A DNA stretch of 52,150 bases from Bordetella parapertussis (GTDB lineage: Bacteria; Pseudomonadota; Gammaproteobacteria; Burkholderiales; SG8-41): positions 1-52,150 of the forward strand of contig CAMDRT010000035.1 of assembly GCA_945906815.1 (NCBI GenBank). The letters run 5' to 3'. Every line of letters starts with the position of its first letter. The stretch's first letter is position 1. Positions 14,827 to 23,496 of the stretch are shown here, piece by piece. Below the pieces are notes generated by a model that saw nothing but the letters and a program-made list of their open reading frames with translations, was not told the origin of the DNA and did no database searches. The position numbers and the translations under genes were made by a program.

Positions 14827-16344
14827 TTAATCGACCGTTTCCAACTCAAGCGCAAGCTGCTGCGCAGCCGACTCGCGCGCGCGCTTGCTGCTGTCGCGAC
14901 GTTCTTGCTCGATGCCGTCGAGATAGGCTTGCGTGATATCGCCGGTGACATACACCCCGTTAAAGCAGGAAGCCTCGAATCCCTGGACCTGCGGATTGAC
15001 ACTACGCACAGCTTCAATCAACGCATCGAGATCCTGATAGATCAGTTTATCGCAGCCGATTTCGCTCGCGATCTCCTCATCGCTGCGATTACTGGCGATC
15101 AATTCTTCGCGTGTAGGCATGTCGATGCCGTACACATTCGGGAAACGCACCGGCGGCGCCGCCGAAGCGAAATACACTTTGCGCGCCCCCGAGTCACGCG
15201 CCATTTGCACGATTTCGCTGCTGGTAGTGCCACGCACGATGGAATCGTCCACGATCAGCACGTTTTTGCCTTTGAACTCCATGTCTATCGCATTCAATTT
15301 CTGGCGCACCGACTTACGCCGCACCGCCTGCCCCGGCATGATGAAGGTGCGGCCTATGTAACGGTTTTTGATGAAGCCTTCGCGATACGGCAAATCCAGT
15401 TGCTTGGACAGCTGCATCGCCGCCGGGCGGCTGGAGTCCGGTATCGGAATCACCACGTCGATATCCAGATTAGCGTGCTCGCGGCGGATTTTTTCGGCGA
15501 GGCTTTCGCCCATGCGCAAACGTGTTTCATACACCGAGATGCCGTCGATCACCGAATCCGGGCGCGCCAGATACACAAACTCGAAAATGCACGGATTGAG
15601 CGATGCCACCGGCGCGCATTGCTGACTATACAAATTGCCGTCCATGTCGACAAAAATCGCCTCGCCCGGTGCTACATCGCGCATCACCTCATACCCCAGC
15701 GCGTCGAGCGCTACGCTTTCGGACGAGGCCATGTAGTCATAACCGCTATCCGTTTCGGCACGGCCGAAGACCAGCGGGCGTATGCCGAAGGGATCACGAA
15801 ACGCCAGCATGCCGTAACCTGCGATCATCGCCACCACGGAATACGCCCCGCGGCAACGCCGGTGCACGCCCGATACCGCAGCAAATATCGTCGCTGGATC
15901 CAGCTTGTAATTGGTGTTGTTTTGCAGCTCGTGCGCCAGCACATTGAGCAGCACCTCCGAATCCGAGCCGGTGTTGACATGGCGTAAATCCGAGCGGAAC
16001 AAATCGATTTTCAGTTGCCCGGTATTGGTGAGGTTGCCGTTGTGGCCGAGCACGATGCCAAACGGTGAATTCACATAAAACGGCTGCGATTCGGCCACCG
16101 ACGAGGCGGAGCCTGCGGTCGGGTAACGCGTGTGCGCAATGCCGGCAGAGCCGCTCAATGCGCGCATATTGCGCGTGCGGAACACGTCACGCACCATGCC
16201 CATGCCGCGATGCGAGTGAAAATTGGCGCCATCGGCGGTGACGATACCCGCCGCATCCTGCCCGCGATGCTGCAACACCAGCAGCCCGTCGTAGAGCAGT
16301 TGGTTGACCGGCGTCTTCGCGACCACACCGAGAATTCCGCACAT
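14827..16344 (-). CDS. purF: Amidophosphoribosyltransferase
   Basis: The predicted protein is 505 aa. It commits PRPP to purine synthesis by glutamine-dependent amination. The N-terminus MCGILGV supplies the Ntn nucleophile Cys2 directly after Met1. RGQDAAGI near residue 27, the glutaminase NGNLTN near residue 101 and the PRPP-binding loop [14 protein letters not shown] near residue 362 are all present. It is the last gene of the cvpA-purF pair, 27 bp after cvpA, an arrangement shared with E. coli. Confidence 0.97.
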   Translation of the reverse strand: MCGILGVVAKTPVNQLLYDGLLVLQHRGQDAAGIVTADGANFHSHRGMGMVRDVFRTRNMRALSGSAGIAHTRYPTAGSASSVAESQPFYVNSPFGIVLGHNGNLTNTGQLKIDLFRSDLRHVNTGSDSEVLLNVLAHELQNNTNYKLDPATIFAAVSGVHRRCRGAYSVVAMIAGYGMLAFRDPFGIRPLVFGRAETDSGYDYMASSESVALDALGYEVMRDVAPGEAIFVDMDGNLYSQQCAPVASLNPCIFEFVYLARPDSVIDGISVYETRLRMGESLAEKIRREHANLDIDVVIPIPDSSRPAAMQLSKQLDLPYREGFIKNRYIGRTFIMPGQAVRRKSVRQKLNAIDMEFKGKNVLIVDDSIVRGTTSSEIVQMARDSGARKVYFASAAPPVRFPNVYGIDMPTREELIASNRSDEEIASEIGCDKLIYQDLDALIEAVRSVNPQVQGFEASCFNGVYVTGDITQAYLDGIEQERRDSSKRARESAAQQLALELETVD

Positions 16345-16371
16345 CGCCCGGCCTCTGCCTCAGCTCATTTA

Positions 16372-16863
16372 TTAATCATACGTAATGTATTTCGCCCAAT
16401 CCTGCGGCAACCACTGCTTGACGATCACCGCGAGCTGCTCCAAGGGCGCAGCGAGCATAGCATCTTTCCATACCGTCTGGCGCGGCAACGCGGTCAATCC
16501 CGCCAGCAACACCAGCACCAGTACCACCAGTAGTCCGCGCGCAAGACCAAAAAAGCTGCCCAGCAAACGGTCTTCAAAACCCAGCCCGGCACTCTTGATC
16601 AGTTTCGATATCAGCAATGCGATCAGGCTCATCACGATCAACACCACGAAAAACACCGCGACAAATGCCGCCAGCACGCGCCAGCTATCATCCGCAATCT
16701 GCCGTGCCAGCAGCGGTGCCAGCGCACCACCGTAGACGCTGGCCGCGACTATCGCTACCCCCCAACTGGCCAGAGCGATGACCTCGCGGGTAAATCCGCG
16801 CAACACGCCCAGCAGCACCGAGAACCCGGTAATGGCAAGCACCGCATGATCAAACAGCGTCAT
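16372..16863 (-). CDS. cvpA: CvpA family membrane protein
   Basis: The predicted protein is 163 aa with four predicted transmembrane segments (about residues 7-23, 30-50, 65-90 and 103-125). The N-terminal DHAVLAITGFSVLLGVLRGFTREVIALASW is the CvpA signature. CvpA is needed for colicin V export and for bile tolerance in enterobacteria; its general function is unclear. It sits between the SPOR-domain gene and purF, the standard proteobacterial position. Confidence 0.92.
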   Translation of the reverse strand: MTLFDHAVLAITGFSVLLGVLRGFTREVIALASWGVAIVAASVYGGALAPLLARQIADDSWRVLAAFVAVFFVVLIVMSLIALLISKLIKSAGLGFEDRLLGSFFGLARGLLVVLVLVLLAGLTALPRQTVWKDAMLAAPLEQLAVIVKQWLPQDWAKYITYD

Positions 16864-16869
16864 CGCTGG

Positions 16870-17457
16870 CTATTGCGCGGCAACCTTGCCTTCAAGCCCA
16901 AGCGCCGCCAATTGCGCGCGCGCGCGCTCAGCTTCGTCACGTGTGGCGAACGGGCCTGCACGCACCCGCGTGACCTTGCCGGTGCCAGCAGCCACCACGT
17001 CGACATACGAGACTATGCCCGCGTCGATGATTTGCTGCTGCACCTGTTGCGCCTTGCCGGCATCGGACAATGCGATCACCTGAATGAAGAAGGTGCCGGG
17101 AGCAGGCTTCAACGACGGCGCTTTTTCAGGCGCTTTTTCACGCTCAGGCTTGGACGCAGTTGCTTCTTTCTGCGCTTCAGGCGCTTGCGCTGCGGGCTGT
17201 ACCGTGGCTTCGGCTTTAGGCGTTACCGCGGATTTCCCCGCCGGCGCCGGTAACGGCACAACTTTTGCGGCAAAGCCGCCCTTGGCATCCGGCGAAGGAA
17301 TCTGGATATTGATTTCCTGCGATGTCGGCTTGGGATCCGTATCGAGCACCATCGGCAATATCGCAGCAACGGCGGCGACCAGCGCAATGGCGCCGATGAG
17401 ACGCCGGCGCGCTCTTTTTTTGAGCTGGAGTTCCTCTTCGCTGACAGGCTTCGCCAT
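16870..17457 (-). CDS. SPOR-domain cell division protein (DedD-like)
   Basis: The predicted protein is about 195 aa from MAKPVSEEE at 17457. The order is a basic cytoplasmic segment (KKRARRRL), one transmembrane helix (residues 20-38), a Pro/Ala/Lys-rich periplasmic linker, and a C-terminal SPOR domain starting FFIQVIALSDAGKAQQVQQQ that binds denuded septal peptidoglycan. It corresponds to DedD in the folC-dedD-cvpA-purF order of E. coli. An upstream in-frame start at 17559 would read through a repeat hairpin and is rejected. Confidence 0.88.
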   Translation of the reverse strand: MAKPVSEEELQLKKRARRRLIGAIALVAAVAAILPMVLDTDPKPTSQEINIQIPSPDAKGGFAAKVVPLPAPAGKSAVTPKAEATVQPAAQAPEAQKEATASKPEREKAPEKAPSLKPAPGTFFIQVIALSDAGKAQQVQQQIIDAGIVSYVDVVAAGTGKVTRVRAGPFATRDEAERARAQLAALGLEGKVAAQ

Positions 17458-17496
17458 TACGCTTGTGCTTTCGGTTGACCCTAAAACCGGCAGACC

Positions 17497-17629
17497 AGCC
17501 ACAGAGAGCACCGAGGAACACAGAGAAAACAAGTGCTTGCACTCGCTCGTCACACGCACCTGTTGGGTGAGAGGGACAATCGCTCCAACTTGTTGATTGA
17601 CCTCTGTAAACTCTGTGTTCTCTGTGGCT
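17497..17629. repeat. Tandem-unit hairpin between folC and the SPOR gene
   Basis: The left arm 17497-17525 contains AGCCACAGAG and AACACAGAG, and the right arm 17611-17629 reads CTCTGTGTTCTCTGTGGCT, which is their complement. The right side is a run of about 9-nt units (CTCTGTAAA, CTCTGTGTT, CTCTGTGG) starting at 17602. About 85 nt separate the arms. Confidence 0.75.
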
Positions 17630-17650
17630 AAATGCTTGTTCTAGGTTGAT

Positions 17651-18973
17651 TCATGTGCCGCGTGACAGTTCACGTGAACTGCCACGCGCTGCCAGGCTCG
17701 CCTGCATCGCTTCTGACACCGTATAAAACGATCCAAACACCAGAATTTTATCATCAACCCGCGCCGCTACACGCGCCGCGTGCAACGCCGCCGCGACATT
17801 CTCATAGGACGTGACCGCGGTGATGCCCGCCGCGGCGAGTTTTTGTGCGATGACCTCAGCGCTGACGCCGCGCGGCCCGCTCGGGTTAATACCCGCGGCA
17901 AACCATGCGCTCACCCGCGGCTGCATAATGCTGATCACAGCGGCGATATCCTTATCCGCCAGCATCGCGAAAACCGCCAACGTACGGCCGCCGCGCGGCA
18001 TGCTGTCCAGGCTGCTCGCCAACGCCAGCGCCGCATGCGGGTTGTGCGCTACATCGAGAATCACCGTGGGCAGGCCCGGCAGCACTTGAAAGCGGCCGGG
18101 GTTCTCCGCGATCAGCAAGCCGCTGCGGATATCGTTCATGGTTACCGGCAAACGATCACGCACACTATCCAGCGCCGCGATGCACGCCGCCGCATTGCCC
18201 AACTGATGCGCCCCGCGCAATGCCGGCCACGGCAGGCCGTGACGCGCTCCGCCGGCGACATCCGTAGTGCTATAAGCCCATTGCACGGCCGCTGATTTCA
18301 CCTCGAAATCACGGCCGCGAACCCGCAGTGGCGCGCCTATCGCCGCAGCGTGTTCCAGCAGCGAGCGTGGCGGATCACTGTCCGCGCAAATTGCCGGTTT
18401 TCCCGCACGAAAAATGGCAGCTTTCTCGAAACCGATTTTCTCGCGCGTGTCACCAAGGTAATCCATGTGATCGAGCGCAACACTCATCACCATCGCGCAA
18501 TCCGGCTCAAAAACATTGACCGCGTCCAGCCGCCCACCGAGACCGACCTCCAGTATCGCCACATCGACTTGCGCCTCGACAAACATCGCCATCGCCGCCA
18601 GGGTGCCGAATTCGAAATAGGTCAGCGCCACGCCGGCGCGCAAACGCGCGCGCTCCACCGCCTCGAACGCGCGCGCGAGGTCGGTGTCAGCGGCCGCTAC
18701 CCGCGCAATACGCACACGCTCGTTGTAACGCAACAAATGCGGCGAGGTGTAGCAACCGACTTTGTATCCCGCCTGCTGCAAAATGGCTTCGAGCATCATG
18801 CACGCGGAGCCCTTGCCGTTGGTGCCGCCCACGGTGAACAGTGGAAATTGCGGTGCCAGCGCCATCGCGTCTTTCACCCTGCGCACGCGCTCCAAACCCA
18901 GCGCAATGGCTTGCGGATGCACACACTCGATATGCGCCAGCCAGTGCTCGAGCGTTCGTTCATTGCATGACAT
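17651..18973 (-). CDS. folC: Bifunctional folylpolyglutamate/dihydrofolate synthase
   Basis: The predicted protein is 440 aa. It adds L-glutamate to dihydropteroate and to folates in the cytoplasm, using ATP. The Mur-ligase-type P-loop GGTNGKGSACMML is at residues 48-60. The TSPHLLRYNERVRI block near residue 77, EVGLGGRLDAVN near residue 142, and LDVAHNPHA near residue 305 are all characteristic of FolC. It lies 37 bp downstream of accD in the conserved accD-folC order. Confidence 0.96.
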   Translation of the reverse strand: MSCNERTLEHWLAHIECVHPQAIALGLERVRRVKDAMALAPQFPLFTVGGTNGKGSACMMLEAILQQAGYKVGCYTSPHLLRYNERVRIARVAAADTDLARAFEAVERARLRAGVALTYFEFGTLAAMAMFVEAQVDVAILEVGLGGRLDAVNVFEPDCAMVMSVALDHMDYLGDTREKIGFEKAAIFRAGKPAICADSDPPRSLLEHAAAIGAPLRVRGRDFEVKSAAVQWAYSTTDVAGGARHGLPWPALRGAHQLGNAAACIAALDSVRDRLPVTMNDIRSGLLIAENPGRFQVLPGLPTVILDVAHNPHAALALASSLDSMPRGGRTLAVFAMLADKDIAAVISIMQPRVSAWFAAGINPSGPRGVSAEVIAQKLAAAGITAVTSYENVAAALHAARVAARVDDKILVFGSFYTVSEAMQASLAARGSSRELSRGT

Positions 18974-19010
18974 GAACGTAATGTGAATTATCTATTTTGA
19001 AGCAGCGCTA

Positions 19011-19877
19011 TCACGCTACCGCAGGCAGCTTGAGCAACAGCGTGAGCAGATGCGCGAGCTTGTCGCGTATCTCACGCCGGTCAACGATCATGTCAATCGC
19101 GCCGTGCGCCAGCAAAAACTCGGCGCGCTGAAAACCTTCGGGCAGTTTTCCGCGCACCGTCTGCTCAATCACGCGCGCCCCGGCAAATCCGATCAGCGCG
19201 CCCGGTTCCGCGATCACCACATCGCCGATCATCGCAAAGCTCGCTGATACGCCGCCCATGGTCGGGTCGGTGAGCACGTTGATAAACGGCAACTTTTCCT
19301 GCGCGAGCTGCGTCAACGCGCCGCAGGTCTTCGCCATTTGCATCAGCGATAAAACGCCTTCCTGCATGCGCGCGCCGCCGCTGGCGGTAAAGCAAATAAA
19401 CGGCAGGCGCTGTTCGAGGCACACCCGCACCCCGCGCACGAATCGCTCACCCACCACCGAACCCATCGAACCACCCATAAACCGGAATTCAAAAGCCGCC
19501 ACAATCACCGGGATAGCCTTGATCGCACCTTGCATCACCACCAGCGCGTCTTCTTCCGACGCGTCTTCGCGCGCGGCGTTAATGCGATCGATGTAGCGCT
19601 TGCTGTCCTTGAATTTGAGCGTATCGACCGGCAAAACTTCCGCGCCTATTTCATAGCGGCCATCGGGATCCAACAAGCCGTCGAGCCGCTCGCGCGCGCA
19701 AATGCGATTGTGATACGCGCACTTGGGACACACCTGCAGATTTTTTTCCAGATCGGTGCGGTAGAGCACCGTCTCGCAGGCGCTGCATTTGCTCCACAGC
19801 CCTTCCGGCACCGCTTTTTTGGGGCCGCCGGCGTCACGTTTTATTTTGGGCGGCAGCAGCTTCTGCAGCCAACTCAT
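19011..19877 (-). CDS. accD: Acetyl-CoA carboxylase carboxyltransferase subunit beta
   Basis: The predicted protein is 288 aa. With AccA it transfers carboxyl from biotin to acetyl-CoA, the first step of fatty acid synthesis. The N-terminal zinc ribbon is visible as C-x2-C at CSAC and CPKC (residues 31-56). The carboxyltransferase core includes [18 protein letters not shown] and [12 protein letters not shown]. The ATG overlaps the trpA stop by 4 bp (ATGA), so accD is coupled to the trp genes, as in many betaproteobacteria. Confidence 0.97.
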   Translation of the reverse strand: MSWLQKLLPPKIKRDAGGPKKAVPEGLWSKCSACETVLYRTDLEKNLQVCPKCAYHNRICARERLDGLLDPDGRYEIGAEVLPVDTLKFKDSKRYIDRINAAREDASEEDALVVMQGAIKAIPVIVAAFEFRFMGGSMGSVVGERFVRGVRVCLEQRLPFICFTASGGARMQEGVLSLMQMAKTCGALTQLAQEKLPFINVLTDPTMGGVSASFAMIGDVVIAEPGALIGFAGARVIEQTVRGKLPEGFQRAEFLLAHGAIDMIVDRREIRDKLAHLLTLLLKLPAVA

Positions 19878-20680
19878 GTAGTCGTCCCGCTATCCATCGC
19901 CGCCCTGATATCCGCGAGCAACGCCTGCAATCGTGCCGGAGCATCCGCGCCGGCGTCGAGAATTTCCTGCACCAAACGGCTGCCTATCACCACCGCGTCC
20001 GCCACTTGCGCAACCCGCTGCGCCGATGCCGCATCGCGTATGCCAAAACCCACACCCACCGGCAGTTGGGTAAATTTCTTGATGTGATTCACGCGTTGCG
20101 CTACTTCACCGGCGTCGATATTGCCCGCGCCAGTGACGCCCTTGAGCGACACATAGTAGAGATAACCTCGCCCCAATTCGCCGACTTGCTGCAGCCGTGC
20201 ATCGCGCGTGGTCGGCGACAGCAAAAATATCGTATCCAGGCCGCGCGCGTCCAACAACCTCACCAGCGCCTGCGCCTCCTCGGGCGGGTAATCCACCACC
20301 AGCACACCGTCCACGCCGGCGGACTGGGCACGATCCGCGAAATGCTCAACACCCATCGCCTCAATGGGATTGGCATAGCCCATCAGCACCACCGGTGTGC
20401 TGTGATTGGTCTTTCTAAATTCATTAACAAAATCAATTACTTGCTTAAGAGATACACCCTGCGCCAAGGCGCGCTCGCTGGCGCGCTGAATCACCGGGCC
20501 ATCGGCCATCGGATCGGAAAACGGCACGCCCAATTCAATCACATCCGCGCCGCCTGCCACCAGGGCATGCATCAGCGGCAGCATCATCGCGGGATGCGGG
20601 TCGCCCGCAGTGATGAAAGGAATCAGCGCTTTTCTGCCCTGCGCCTTGAGTTGCGCGAATGTGGTGGCGATGCGGGACAT
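19874..20680 (-). CDS. trpA: Tryptophan synthase alpha chain
   Basis: The predicted protein is 268 aa from the ATG at 20680 (GAGG six bases upstream). It cleaves indole-3-glycerol phosphate to indole, which passes to TrpB through the intersubunit tunnel. The catalytic Glu is in [16 protein letters not shown] near residue 49 and the catalytic Asp in [11 protein letters not shown] near residue 130. The phosphate-binding [10 protein letters not shown] is near residue 212. It is separated from trpB by a 101-bp gap filled by a repeat hairpin. Confidence 0.97.
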   Translation of the reverse strand: MSRIATTFAQLKAQGRKALIPFITAGDPHPAMMLPLMHALVAGGADVIELGVPFSDPMADGPVIQRASERALAQGVSLKQVIDFVNEFRKTNHSTPVVLMGYANPIEAMGVEHFADRAQSAGVDGVLVVDYPPEEAQALVRLLDARGLDTIFLLSPTTRDARLQQVGELGRGYLYYVSLKGVTGAGNIDAGEVAQRVNHIKKFTQLPVGVGFGIRDAASAQRVAQVADAVVIGSRLVQEILDAGADAPARLQALLADIRAAMDSGTTT

Positions 20681-20690
20681 CAATGACCTC

Positions 20691-20781
20691 GTGAAGCGTG
20701 AAGCGTGAAAGGTGAAGCGTAACGGCCTATGCGCACTTGAATTTTCCCTTCACTCTTCACTCTTCACTCCTCACGCGTCAC
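20691..20781. repeat. Tandem-unit hairpin between trpB and trpA
   Basis: The left arm from 20691 is four 7-bp units of GTGAAGC type. The right arm 20749-20776 is three exact TTCACTC units and a fourth divergent unit. The arms are broadly complementary and enclose a loop of about 24 nt. It fills almost all of the trpB-trpA gap. Confidence 0.8.
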
Positions 20782-21981
20782 TTAGAACTTCAGCCCCGAC
20801 TTCTCGGCCACGGTGTGCATATCCTTGTCGCCACGGCCCGACAGATTCACCAGCAGCATCTGCTCGCGCTTCAGGCGCGGCGCCATCTTGGCGGCGTAGG
20901 CCAAGGCGTGACTGGATTCGAGTGCGGGAATAATACCTTCGAGCCGGCACAGATCATGAAACGCCTGCAAAGCTTCATCGTCGGTTATCGACACGTACTC
21001 TGCGCGGCCACAGTCCTTCAACCAGGCGTGCTCGGGACCCACGCCCGGATAATCCAGTCCCGCGGAAATCGAATGGGTTTCGACGATCTGGCCGTTTTCA
21101 TCCTGCAGCAGATAGGTACGGTTGCCGTGCAACACGCCCGGCTTGCCGGCCGTCAGCGTAGCGGCATGTTTGCCACTTTCTAGGCCATGCCCGGCCGCTT
21201 CAACGCCAATCAGCCGCACGTTAGCTTCGGGGAGGTACGGATAAAAAATCCCCATGGCGTTCGAGCCGCCGCCCACGCACGCAATCACCGCGTCAGGCTG
21301 GCGACCGGTCATTTCAGGCATCTGCTCGCGCGCTTCGTTACCAATCACCGACTGGAAATCGCGCACCATCATCGGATAGGGATGCGGCCCAGCTACGGTA
21401 CCGATGATGTAATAGGTATTTTCGACGTTGGTGACCCAGTCGCGCATCGCTTCATTCAGCGCATCTTTGAGCGTTTTGGAACCGCTTTCCACCGGCACCA
21501 CGGTGGCGCCGAGCAGTTTCATGCGATAGACGTTTTGCGCCTGGCGCTTTATGTCCTCGGACCCCATGTACACCACGCATTCCATGCCATAACGCGCGGC
21601 GATGGTCGCGGTCGCCACACCATGCTGGCCCGCGCCGGTCTCGGCAATCACGCGCGGCTTACCCATGCGCCTGGCCAGCATCGCCTGGCCAATGACGTTG
21701 TTGATTTTGTGCGCGCCGGTGTGATTCAAATCCTCGCGCTTCAAATACACTTGCGCGCCGCCGAAATGCTCAGACCAGCGTTTGGCATGATACAGCGGGC
21801 TGGGGCGACCGACGTAATGCTTGAGCTCATAGGCGAATTCTCTTTGGAATTCGGCGTCGTGCTGGTATTTTTCATAGGCCATGCGCAATTCTTCGAGCGC
21901 ATCGATCAGCGTCTCGGCAACGAATACACCGCCATACGGCCCAAAATGCCCTTGGGCGTCGGGCAGGTCAACCATCTGCAT
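20782..21981 (-). CDS. trpB: Tryptophan synthase beta chain
   Basis: The predicted protein is 399 aa. This PLP enzyme condenses indole with serine. The PLP lysine is in the [10 protein letters not shown] motif near residue 88, and the phosphate loop GGGSNAMG is near residue 234. The N-terminus [15 protein letters not shown] is standard. A GGGAG site precedes the first ATG at 21981. The start overlaps trpF by 14 bp, so the two are translationally coupled. Confidence 0.98.
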   Translation of the reverse strand: MQMVDLPDAQGHFGPYGGVFVAETLIDALEELRMAYEKYQHDAEFQREFAYELKHYVGRPSPLYHAKRWSEHFGGAQVYLKREDLNHTGAHKINNVIGQAMLARRMGKPRVIAETGAGQHGVATATIAARYGMECVVYMGSEDIKRQAQNVYRMKLLGATVVPVESGSKTLKDALNEAMRDWVTNVENTYYIIGTVAGPHPYPMMVRDFQSVIGNEAREQMPEMTGRQPDAVIACVGGGSNAMGIFYPYLPEANVRLIGVEAAGHGLESGKHAATLTAGKPGVLHGNRTYLLQDENGQIVETHSISAGLDYPGVGPEHAWLKDCGRAEYVSITDDEALQAFHDLCRLEGIIPALESSHALAYAAKMAPRLKREQMLLVNLSGRGDKDMHTVAEKSGLKF

Positions 21982-22624
21982 TGCGCACTCCCGTTACGAA
22001 CGCTGCGATTTTCGCTGCGTCCTTGATTCCCTTGCCTGCCGATCCATCCGCCAATTCTGATGCCTCCACGCCGCTGGATACATCCACCGCCCACGGCCTA
22101 ACGGCCTGGATCGCCGCCGTCACGTTTTGCGGTGTCAGGCCACCGGATAACACCACCGGCAACGGTAGATTTTTCGGAATCAACGCCCAGTCGAATGTCG
22201 CACCCGTGCCGCCATGCGTGCCTTCAACGTAGGCATCCAGCAGCAACGCCTTGGCGTCATGGTAGGCGCCGGCGTATTGTAACAAATCCACCCCCGCCCT
22301 GACTCGCAATGCCTTGAGATACGGCACACCGCAGTGATCTGAAACCTGGCGGCAATAGGCAGGCGATTCGTCGCCGTGAAATTGCAAAAGATCAACACGT
22401 GCCACAGCGCACGTTTGTTTCACTTCGTCAGCCGCGGCATCGACAAACAACCCCACGCTCATCACAAAGGGCGGCAGCGCGCGTAGCAGTTCCGCCGCCC
22501 GCACCGGCGTGACGTGGCGCGGGCTTTTGGCATAAAACACCAGTCCGATCGCATTCGCGCCACACCGCGCGACAGCCAGCACGTCCTGGTGACGCGTGAT
22601 GCCACATATTTTGATCGCCGTCAT
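21968..22624 (-). CDS. trpF: Phosphoribosylanthranilate isomerase
   Basis: The predicted protein is 218 aa. It performs the Amadori rearrangement of N-(5'-phosphoribosyl)anthranilate. The N-terminal [11 protein letters not shown] holds the catalytic Cys, and the catalytic Asp is in [16 protein letters not shown] near residue 130. [10 protein letters not shown] and AVDVSSGVE near the C-terminus bind phosphate. It overlaps truA by 4 bp upstream and trpB by 14 bp downstream. Confidence 0.97.
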   Translation of the reverse strand: MTAIKICGITRHQDVLAVARCGANAIGLVFYAKSPRHVTPVRAAELLRALPPFVMSVGLFVDAAADEVKQTCAVARVDLLQFHGDESPAYCRQVSDHCGVPYLKALRVRAGVDLLQYAGAYHDAKALLLDAYVEGTHGGTGATFDWALIPKNLPLPVVLSGGLTPQNVTAAIQAVRPWAVDVSSGVEASELADGSAGKGIKDAAKIAAFVTGVRNADG

Positions 22625-23421
22625 GTCACGTTCCCCAGGGCCAGTGCCGGCGATATTACCCGCTCACGCTGGGGCAAATTCCACGCCACGTCATAGTCAA
22701 CGCCGGTGAGGTAGAGTCCTGCCGCATCAAACGTGGGCGCCGCGCGAGTACGGTCGCGCGCGGCAAGCAGTTCGAGCATCCAGGCCGCCGGTTGGCGGCC
22801 GCTACCGATATAAATTAGGCTGCCGACAATGTTACGCACCATATGATGCAAGAATCCGTTGGCACACACATCAATCGTAAGATACGGCGCGTGCGTCTGG
22901 ATATCCAGACTGGTGAGCGTGCGCACCGGCGATCGCGCCTGGCATTGCGACGAGCGAAATGCGCTGAAATCATGCGTGCCCAGCAAACACGTGCCCGCCG
23001 TGCGCATGTAATGGACATCCAACGGCACATGAAACCAGCCCACACGCCCATGATCGGCGGCAGGCCTCACCGGATGATTCAGCAAAACATAGCGATAGCG
23101 CCGCGCAGTGGCTGAAAAGCGCGCGCTAAACCCTGGCGGGACACGCTGCGCCCAGGTGACCGCCAAAGCGGGCGGCAGCAGTGCGTTGACACCGCGCACC
23201 CACGCTGAATCAGGCCGTGCCACCGTGCAATCGAAATGCACTACCTGCGCCAGCGCATGCACGCCCGCGTCAGTACGACCCGCACATATCGTTGCCACCG
23301 GCGTACCTGCGATTTGTGCCAGCGCAGCCTCCAGGCGATCCTGCACCGCGCAGCCGTCAGCCTGCGTCTGCCAGCCGCAAAAACCGCTGCCGTCGTATTC
23401 AATGCCAAGTGCAATGCGCAT
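22621..23421 (-). CDS. truA: tRNA pseudouridine(38-40) synthase TruA
   Basis: The predicted protein is 266 aa. It isomerises uridines 38-40 in the tRNA anticodon arm. The catalytic Asp lies in CAGRTDAGVHALAQVVHFD near residue 51. The N-terminal GIEYDGSGFCGWQ and the C-terminal FLHHMVRNIVGSL block are standard. The truA-trpF order is conserved in betaproteobacteria. A strong terminator lies just upstream, so truA needs its own promoter or read-through from fimV. Confidence 0.96.
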   Translation of the reverse strand: MRIALGIEYDGSGFCGWQTQADGCAVQDRLEAALAQIAGTPVATICAGRTDAGVHALAQVVHFDCTVARPDSAWVRGVNALLPPALAVTWAQRVPPGFSARFSATARRYRYVLLNHPVRPAADHGRVGWFHVPLDVHYMRTAGTCLLGTHDFSAFRSSQCQARSPVRTLTSLDIQTHAPYLTIDVCANGFLHHMVRNIVGSLIYIGSGRQPAAWMLELLAARDRTRAAPTFDAAGLYLTGVDYDVAWNLPQRERVISPALALGNVT

Positions 23422-23442
23422 TCAGGTCAAGTCAGCTTTCCC

Positions 23443-23476
23443 AAAGAAAAGACCGCGGCAGTATCCCACCGCGGTC
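23443..23476 (-). terminator. Rho-independent terminator of fimV
   Basis: GACCGCGG at 23451-23458 pairs perfectly with CCGCGGTC at 23469-23476. On the minus strand the hairpin is followed by TTTTCTTT (23443-23450). It lies 20 bp after the fimV stop and separates fimV from truA. Confidence 0.88.
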
Positions 23477-23496
23477 CGCTTACATATGAAGCCGGG

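Noticed and set aside
14905..15987. Long open frame (360 codons) on the plus strand opposite purF
   Set aside because: It is an antisense shadow of purF: composition is His/Arg-rich, there is no ribosome binding site and purF motifs are fully intact on the other strand.
17458..17559. N-terminal extension of the SPOR-domain gene
   Set aside because: It reads through the repeat hairpin and precedes a normal MAKPVSEEE start.
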